The notes under the pieces are model-generated. The model was given only the letters and a program-made list of their open reading frames with translations, did not search any database and was not told the DNA's origin. Source: Butyriboletus loyo (Eukaryota; Basidiomycota; Agaricomycetes; Boletales; Boletaceae). Taken from it: DNA of 64,000 bases. Each line of letters opens with the position of its first letter. Position 1 is the first letter of the stretch. Of the stretch, positions 56,445 to 64,000 are shown piece by piece. The translations under genes and the position numbers were made by a program. The stretch is taken from the NCBI GenBank assembly GCA_038093515.1, contig JBBPSI010000116.1:1-64000 (forward strand), written 5' to 3'.

Positions 56445-58471
56445 ATGGCGGACATCTCTCCCCTCACCTCGTCGTCGGACGAACCGTTGATCTCGCCCTC
56501 GACTCTTGCGGCTAGTGGTGTTTCGACGTTGGCAATAGATCCCACGAACGATGTCATACCTCCAGTCCATACCCACCGCACGCTGGTGCTTTGTTTCGAT
56601 GGGACCGGCGACCAGTTCGATGCAGACGTAAACTTGCCCCGAGATACTTCCATTGCTTCGTCTGATGATACACTATTTACAGAACTCGAACGTCGTCCAG
56701 TTCTTTTCCATGCTGAAGAAGGATGACCCCACACAACAGATGGTCTACTACCAGGTCGGTCGTTCGTTACGTGGGAACCAAAGTGCCTTTGACCAGGGGC
56801 TTCATTTCGGTAGGCTGGAATAGGCACCTACACTGTTCCTCAGATAGCGACTCCGCTCATGGCCAAGCTATCGAAGACGCTCGACATGATGCTTGGCAGT
56901 CATCTTGATGCACACGTGATGGGTAGGCAATCTCTCCCCCTGAATGTCTTCACACGATTCACATAGGTGGGAAATTATTCTAGGTGGTTATGAGTTTTTG
57001 ATGCAAAATTGTACGTGAAACTTGCTTGAATATTCATGTACTGAGCTGGTCTCGTGCAGACGAAGCGGGTGATAAGATTTGTATCTTTGGGTTCTCGAGA
57101 GGTGCTTATACCGCCCGTGCGCTGGCTGGGATGTACGTCTTGGTTGGCGTGTCGCTAAATCTGCGATTGTTTACATACTTGATCTCTTCAGGCTCCACAA
57201 AGTCGGTCTGATACCTCGGTGCAACTATCAACAGATCCCTTTTGCGTACAAGATGTACTCCCAGGACGATGACCTTGGGTGGAAGCAAAGTACAGCCTTC
57301 AAGAAAGCCTTTTCTATTAACGTCGATATTGAATTTGTGGGTGTTTGGTAAGTCCGAGGCTCGAAGCAGACTCGTATACCATTGACCCGCCCGGAACACG
57401 TCAGGGACACGGTCAGTTCCGTCGGCGTAATTCCTCGCAGATTGCCGTTCACGAAAGTCAACGACAACATTCGGTACTTCAGACATGCTATGGCATTGGA
57501 TGAACGTCGAGTGTATGTCATACCTTTTTTTTTTTCTCATTCAATGACCGATCTTGTTATACAGCCGGTTCAAAGCGAACTACTTCAACCGGCCAACAGA
57601 AGCGGACCGTAAGCGCGGTGTCAAGCGCCATGAGATGCCGCGTAGCGTCAAGAAAATCCACGTGCCGTCCTTGCCCAAAACTATCAAGGAATACACAAAC
57701 GGCCATCATCATGAGTCATCCTTACGAGAACTCGAACAACTGTACTCTCAAACGATCACCGAAACTGATGTTGAAGAAGTGTGGTTTGCTGGCGCTCATT
57801 GTGGTATGTCCCATCATTCTATACAAAAACCATGGGCGACTCACTGAGTGTCATGCAGACGTTGGTGGTGGATCTGTCGAGAACGGCACCCGTAACAGTC
57901 TGGCGCGCATTCCGTTACGATGGATGATCAGGCAGTGTTTCCTCACTAACACGGGGATCATGTTCCACCGCTCCCTATTCAAGCAGATTGGGATGGATGA
58001 TGCTACCGTGTATCCACACGTCGTTGAGCGTCCTCCGGCGATCTTCCAAACACTACCACTTCCATCGGCTCCCAGTACTACTGACGGCGGGACGTTTGTG
58101 AGCGAAGAACTGGAAGACCTGGCAGATACCCTCTGTCCTGTATATGACCAGCTGCAGATCGCACTGTGGTGGTGGATTCTGGAGGTCATCCCTCAAAAGC
58201 TGCATTACCAGAGAGACGAAGACGATCACTGGGGTAATAACTTCGTGTAAGTCGACCATCCCGTTGTTTGTGCGAGCAACTTCGTTGACTTGTCGTTCTC
58301 CTGTACAGCGTTAATTTGGGCACAGGGAGACACATTCCTATGCAGTACAAAGAAGGGCACAAGATCAAGATGCACCGGTCGGTCAAGATTCGGATGGAGG
58401 CGAAAGAATTGCCAGAGGGTGAATACTGGCCCAAGGCCAAACTCAAGGTTGAGCCAGAGTGGATCGACTAG
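56445..58471 (+). CDS. DUF2235 (Tle1-like) alpha/beta hydrolase
   Basis: About nine exons. The domain opens with TLVLCFDGTGDQFD (56,580-56,620) and continues, after an intron, with NSNVVQFFSMLKKDD. The nucleophile elbow is GFSRGAY near 57,090 (G-x-S-x-G), followed by ARALAGM; VWFAGAHCDVGGGSVENG (split by an intron at about 57,805) carries the usual Asp and the downstream Gly-rich loop. The C-terminal part includes LARIPLRWMI and ends VEPEWID. The domain is shared with bacterial type VI phospholipase effectors; in mushrooms it is widespread and its substrate is unknown, perhaps lipid. The frame upstream is open to 56,262, so ATG 56,403 is an alternative start. The WD40 copy F starts about 1 kb downstream on the same strand. 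Confidence 0.85.
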
Positions 58472-59490
58472 AACGAATCGACGTTCTGGGCAGCTCCTTG
58501 TCTAGTTTTAGCTCTGCGTATGCGTTAATCTTGCTTTCATTTGTTGTAACATTTACGCGTTCGTATATTTCTTGGGTGTATGTATGCCTTTTCCATACTG
58601 TTCAATGAATTGACCTTGCGACCTTGACGTGATCACTGCGCTTCTTTTTCTCAGTGACACCGGACATGCGCAGAATCCAAAAGGCACAGAACCCCGACAC
58701 GAAACGTATTCGTACATGCCATTCCGATAAAGCGGTACATACCAAGCTCCCCCCTGGGTCGAGTCATGGTAGGCGATGATCGATATGATCAATAATCTCC
58801 CGGGGGACCCGTCATCGAAATCAACCAAAGTATTTATATTTCGGGTGAGTGCGCCCGACACGCTCCTGTTTCTGGGGGGAGGGGGGTTCTTTACTATTGT
58901 TATATCTCCTTGGCGAGCAAAGTCTGTTGTTACGGGAAAGAGGAAAGGAGTGAGCAAAATCGGATGTCACGCCTGATAATAATATGTACGGAATAGAAGG
59001 TGTATAGGTTAGGTTACGGTTACGAAACAACAACAAACGATGTCTCTCACGTACATTCGACTGCAGAGTATCAGCATGCCCTTTCTGAGAACGGGCCGTG
59101 TCGTGTGCGTGGGATATATCGCGAGTTGGTCTCGTGGGGATTATACACGCGTCGTGGACCGACCGAGATGTGACGAGCACTCGCAAGTTCCAGGGGAGGA
59201 CTACGTGTGGCGACGTGAGCAAGTTTCGCCGATGGGACTGTTTGCGTAGACGTTGCATAGCTGGGATTCAAGTATGATAAAATAGGCGCTTATGACACGA
59301 GGCACTGCCTGCGGGAAGACCAACCATAGACAATACAATTAGAATAGGCGCCTACGACACAAGACACTGCCTGCGGGAAAAGACCAACCATATTGAGAAC
59401 AAGTAAATGGGCTTTCAAGTAGAGCAACTTTGCGCGAGTAAACCGAAATACCTTGCTCCTTGACATTCGATTGTGTGCTATTGATAGAGG
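58472..59490. other. Spacer and shared promoter-like region of WD40 copy F
   Basis: From about 59,070 the sequence aligns with the region upstream of the array WD40 genes (CGCGAGTTGGTC also at 22,180). A G-run lies at 58,870-58,890. No gene was found. Confidence 0.5.
59279..59393. repeat. Local tandem duplication upstream of copy F
   Basis: ATAGGCGCTTATGACACGAG and the bases after it, through ACCAACCATA, occur twice about 63 bp apart with few differences. The block equals the GGCGCC..CACTG..ACCATATTGAG segment present once upstream of the other WD40 copies. Confidence 0.75.
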
Positions 59491-61408
59491 ATGTCGTCGA
59501 CGAATACCGGTGCGTAGCAGCTTCGAGGAGGCGGCACGAGTATATGCTGACAATTCAGTAAGACCAAACGATAGTACTCGAGACCAACGATAATTTTGTA
59601 TTCACGGTTGCGTTCCACCCCGACGGAGAGCATGTTTTAGGCGGAGGTAACAAAGGGATCCAACGATGGCGACTTGCGGATGGTGAAGAGGTTGGAAAGC
59701 AACCGGCAAGACTGCGCGTGATTTCCGTGTCAGCGGATCACAAATGGATCGTGTACGGGACGTCTCGCGGGGGGGCGAGTGTGTGGGATGCAGAGCTGCA
59801 TACAGAGGTGCTGAACGTGGACGACGGCTATTTCGTGGGTGCGATCGACATCTCTCCTGATTCGGCCAGGTTTGCCACTGGGACTGGACAGACTGGAACC
59901 GAGAGCCATCCGGCAAGTATCTGGAGCATCACCACAGGGCAGAGACTCGTTGGCCCACTCGAACATGATACATGGATCATCGGGGTCAGATTTTCTCCCA
60001 AGGGCGACCGCATCGCCACTATCGGGTCTGAGAAGTCCATCCGCATTTTTGACAGTCATAGTGGTGATGCGCTCGTCACCTTCGAGAATTCGGATGTACC
60101 TGCTCGTGGCCCTGGGATCAATCCGTTTGTATGGTTGGATCAACAAATTTTGTCCATTTGTCAGGACAACAAAATCATTAGGTCTTTCGACGTTTCCACC
60201 GGTTCTCAGCTCTCCGAATCAATGATCCATCACGGTGCTGATAATGTCCGAATTGACTCTATGGTCCTATCTGCCAATGGCAAGTTCATTGCCACTATCA
60301 TGGGGTGGTCAATCGTGTTCCTGGACACATCAACGCTGGCACAAATTGGCTCTATCGCTGAGGACATCGGAATACAGTCAATTGCCTTGTCCCCGGACAA
60401 TTGTCGTCTTGCGACTGGACGACGCGACAGAAAAATCGTCGTCCGTCATCTTCGCAACATTCTCCCAGAGTTGTATGGTCCTTTCCATGTAAGTATTTGT
60501 GCCTCCAACAATAGTCCTGATTGATTCCATTGCGGACGTTCATCAGGAAGTTACTGGGAAATCCAGCCCAGTCAGGTCCGAAGGACACAGCGAAGACAAT
60601 GATGAGCTTCTCGAGGTATCAGTTCGTTCATTTCCTCCTCGAAGTGGTTCTCACGATGACATAGCATGAGGTGCCGTCGGGCACGCCAGGCCCTCAATTC
60701 GACTATGACGAGGTACGAATCACTCGTTCTTCGCTTATTTCTGTGTTGACTCTGCTGTAGCCGCCGTCCCCGGTTTCCTCCACCCATTCCCAGGAAAAGA
60801 TATCACCGTTTGGCTCATCTCGTCCCAAATTACAGTCGTCAGATGCCGAGTCACGCCAGGGTCATTCGATTTTCAAAAGGTTGCTACGGAGGAAGAGTCA
60901 CCAGGATAAACCTGACCGACGTTCCGGAAAGCCCCACCAGCCTGCTGATCGTCGATCACCTTCCCGCGAACCAGTGACAGTCAATGCCAACGAGAGACCT
61001 CCGAGGATGGCTGCAGGTCAACGCCGACGAGTGAGCGTTCTTCCTTGATAGGCTAGCGGACGTGATGTGTCTAATAGATCATCGTAGCGAGTGGTTGCCA
61101 AACCTGTCGTCAAGCAACAGGTTCGTTGTTCCTCGAATCTGTATACAGGGACTCATCATACGTTATAAAGCATAAATCACCTCGCAAGGCTGCTGTTCCC
61201 AAACACCCGAAAAAAGATACTTGCCGTAGCGGACAACCTGCTGCGGATCCAACGACAGCTGAACCAGTATGTCATTTTCTGGTGATGTGGACATCGTCAC
61301 GAATCGCTCACGTTCTATTAGGCGCAACAACCGAACGACCCAGCTGAACCCTCGGTCGCTACGATCCATGTAACGGTGCGCGTGATTTCCATTAGCTTAC
61401 ATTATTAG
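59491..61408 (+). CDS. WD40 propeller protein, copy F (intact, detached)
   Basis: Exons: 59,491-59,509; 59,575-60,488; 60,547-60,615; 60,665-60,712; 60,761-61,030; 61,088-61,120; 61,171-61,266; 61,322-61,408; 511 residues. The structure is identical to copies B and C although it lies 23 kb away and is more diverged, which supports the gene model. Seven blades occupy about residues 6-311 (FHPDGEHVLGGG, DISPDSARFATG, SPDNCRLATGRRD). The tail is Ser/Pro/Arg-rich with FKRLLRRKS in place of the LKKWLKR motif and ends TVRVISISLHY. An acidic PGPQFDYDE matches PVPEFDFDE. It has no known partner. It may be the ancestral or founder copy, or an escaped one. Confidence 0.82.
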
Positions 61409-61639
61409 ACTCACAGTGGATCAGCATCTGGAAGGATCAGACAATGCTACCGTTTCGATCAGGCTACCTACTATCTCGATCAGGTTACCCACATGGATGC
61501 TGTGCATTCGCTCAGGTACACACGATGAGGCGCATTGATCCAGGTGACCCAATGTAATAAACGTATATACTACTCTTGAATTGCGAGTGTGCGGTCTAGT
61601 TGACGAGCTAAGGATGTCAACGTCTCGATTTCTTTTACA

Positions 61640-62672
61640 GGCATTAGGCCCTGATGACAGGGCATGGGTTTACGCATATGAGAAGGGTTCCTGCTTCACG
61701 GCTTCCTCCCGACTACAATCCATTCGACTTTCCCCTCGTCGACATGCATCCCACATACTCCGAGCCTGTGGAACGGACGAACCATCGGTTCACTCGCACT
61801 CGTCATTGCGGATCATCCCAGATTCCCCGACAGCCCACAAATTCACTTTAGTCATCGCCGACGGTATCATACGGTCACTGAGGAGGGTGTAGCTGGCAAC
61901 CTCGCTCTCACTGGCAACACCCGACTCATCCGTTCGTCCGTGTCAACGAAGGATTTCGTCGTTCCGCCTGATGAAGTCTATTAGGTCCCACTCGTATGTC
62001 GCTATGGCCAAGTTCCATGTCGGTTTCTATGAGTATGTGTATGTCGATGATATCATGGTCGAACGTATACAGGAGCGACGTGTTCCGACGATCCTTGTCG
62101 CTGGAGTTGGCAACCCACTACAGCCCGATGACCTGAAACCTGCCGGTGGAAACCATCGTTCTGATAGCATCCCTTCAGACGGTCATGTTCGACGAACGCA
62201 TCTCGACATTTCGGATATGAGTTTCTCAGCTCGCTGTTGCCCCTGGAGGGCAACAGGCATCATTCTGGGTGTGTATGGGCCGATGCTCTGTGGGGATACC
62301 GATACTGTCCCGACTCGTTAACGCGCACGGTTTCGTGTATGGTTACGGAGTTTCCCTGTGCAGTGAGACAGAGATTGCGGGTCAAGACCGGTAGCTTCGT
62401 TACGATGGTGCAAGGTGAGCGGATGTTGCATCCACCTGTACGTTTACTCACATTCGCGCGTCGAGTCATTGAGCATCGCATCTCACTGAGACCATTTCAC
62501 CGATGTGTTTAAATCTATCTTTGGGTGGTGTTACTCGTCTAACGGTTTGTTTCAGCTTGTACAGGGTCACAGGATCGGAGCTCCCGAAGGCGACGCGGGC
62601 GATGTTTGTAACAACATTGTCTTGGCCCGATCAAACGGCACTGCGAGCACTCGAACACATCGCAGAGGACTT
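61640..62672 (+). pseudogene. Unidentified decayed or multi-exon gene
   Basis: Protein-like stretches change frame: TAHKFTLVIADGI (61,830-61,870), NLALTGNTRLIRSSVSTKD (61,900-61,955), AMAKFHVGFYEYVYVDDIMVE (62,003-62,065), LVNAHGFVYGYGVSL (62,315-62,365), and a last piece VTGSELPKATRAMFVTTLSW followed by ALEHIAEDL and a stop at 62,672, which follows a good TTTCAG acceptor. The order could be exons of a real gene, but stops between them and absent splice sites suggest decay. I do not recognise the family. Confidence 0.35.
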
Positions 62673-64000
62673 GTAAGCTGAGAGTCGTCCAGCCGTTCTC
62701 CTCCAATATGTACGTCTGCGAGGAGATGATGAAACCCGCAGAACGAACCGACACAGCGTACATGCTCGTCCCTCCATCCATCCATCCTTTGAACGACGAC
62801 TCTCGTTCCGTTCCGTACCCCACACGACATCTTCCAAATTCGGGAAAAACGATCGCGGTAAGATACCTTGGCGTGGATGGTCCCCCCAGAACCGCACTCT
62901 GTACGGCGCTCGGTTTAAGAGCTGGACATGCGGCAATAATACCACGCCAAGTAACGTCGTCGCTCTTTAACGCGCGCCCCATCACCGTCCTTTCCCTCCC
63001 TTCTCTCCTGACCTTGCACTCTACAGCGCAACATGGCACGACATGACGTCCATCTCCATTTCTCCATCCACGTCACTCAGAAAGTGGGTCTCTCGGCTAC
63101 GGCACACCTTGACCCCTCCCCCCCCTCCCCCCCTCCAGCGGTGGTGATACCATATGGCATATGGTCGGTTCACGCATCGAATAGCAAAAAGGGTACTGAC
63201 ATCACACATGTCTGATATATTCATAGTTGACGGGATTGTGATCAAAGGTGTGATGATATGTTTCAAACAGACCATGATGCGACGCCCTTGATCCCCCTGA
63301 TCCCTTCCTCCAACACTGGCATGAACAATTCACACAGGTTACGTCGAAGGCCTGTGTCAATCAGCAATCCATGCTGGCACTTAATGCGTCCCAAACGCCA
63401 CTGGCAATGGGGTGTATCACAGTATAAGCGAGCTTCTTACTTGGGTGTATACACCATCCTCGTAGACAATATCCCAACACAAGGCGGCCTCTGATAACAT
63501 TTCTCGACTCCTTATCACAAGAGCAATGTGCTTGGCCTAATCGTTGTCCGTAACGCAAATGTATATATCGATACATATGCAAATACAAACGATTTCCCTC
63601 TACATTTTCATCCGCACACCAAACACTATCATGAGAAAGAATGCGAATCAAAACAAATACAGGACCAAGCAGAGTGCGAGGCCCGTATGACAACACCAAA
63701 AAAAAGGTAAAGGTAGGGTCAAGGGGAGGCCATTGTACATACTACGGCGGTTGTATCATTATACAGACACAATGGAAAGACATACTGGATGAACAAACGA
63801 GGACCATATACTCGGTGAGCACAAGACGTTGGGTAGGACACCATTTAAGCCCTCTCGCCCCTGAGGCGACGAGCGAGGGCAAGATCCTTAGGTTGGCTAC
63901 AAAACGATCAGTCACCAAGCCTCTGAGCAAACAACAGAATAGAACGTACATGGTGACACCTGCAAGAAGGAAACGTGTGAACTCAAGATCAACAGAAACA
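62673..64000. other. Right flank, no confident gene
   Basis: Contains a C-rich run at 63,115-63,136 and short ORFs on both strands without domain resemblance. Nothing can be supported as a gene. Confidence 0.35.

Overview
The window reads as nuclear DNA of a filamentous basidiomycete (Agaricomycetes). The signs are many short phase-conserved introns of about 45-65 bp, a Ty3/gypsy chromovirus with a C-terminal chromodomain, a Zn2Cys6 regulator and F-box gene of mushroom type, and an expanded family of seven-bladed WD40 proteins. That expansion is reminiscent of Boletales, but this is only an impression.

Layout. (1) 1-14,455: a transposon graveyard built into an old WD40 gene copy (copy A). 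A truncated minus-strand gypsy element (1,583-2,387) is followed by a solo LTR (TSD CTGAC) that contains a complete gypsy element (2,834-9,938, TSD CCAGA). Next is a non-coding palindromic element with arms of about 1.17 kb (10,073-13,952). Its right arm holds three solo LTRs nested inside one another. (2) 14,456-36,460: a tandem array with a period near 5.1 kb. Each full unit carries a WD40 gene on the plus strand and a fast-decaying companion region on the minus strand, divergent from it. Copies B and C are open end to end, D has one frameshift, E' is internally deleted and E has several frameshifts. One spacer holds a fragment with the HPPK signature of folate synthesis (FOL1-like). (3) 37,484-54,659: ordinary genes: a Tra2-like RRM protein, two inverted paralogous membrane proteins that bracket histidyl-tRNA synthetase, a CDP-alcohol phosphotransferase and an F-box protein, then a Zn2Cys6 transcription factor. 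(4) 55,541-62,672: a small TIR element, a DUF2235/Tle1-like hydrolase, a sixth intact WD40 copy (F), and a decayed gene. The ends of the window look non-coding.

The WD40 family is the most interesting content. I resolved an eight-exon model: a 19-nt first exon, a propeller exon, and six short exons encoding a basic, Ser/Pro-rich tail. All three intact copies (B, C, F) keep the reading frame through seven introns and end at the same place, at 512, 512 and 511 residues. The pattern of intact, frameshifted and deleted copies is birth-and-death evolution at one locus, with transposons accumulating in the dead copies. No function can be assigned from sequence; a recognition or scaffold role is only an analogy to other expanded fungal WD40 families.
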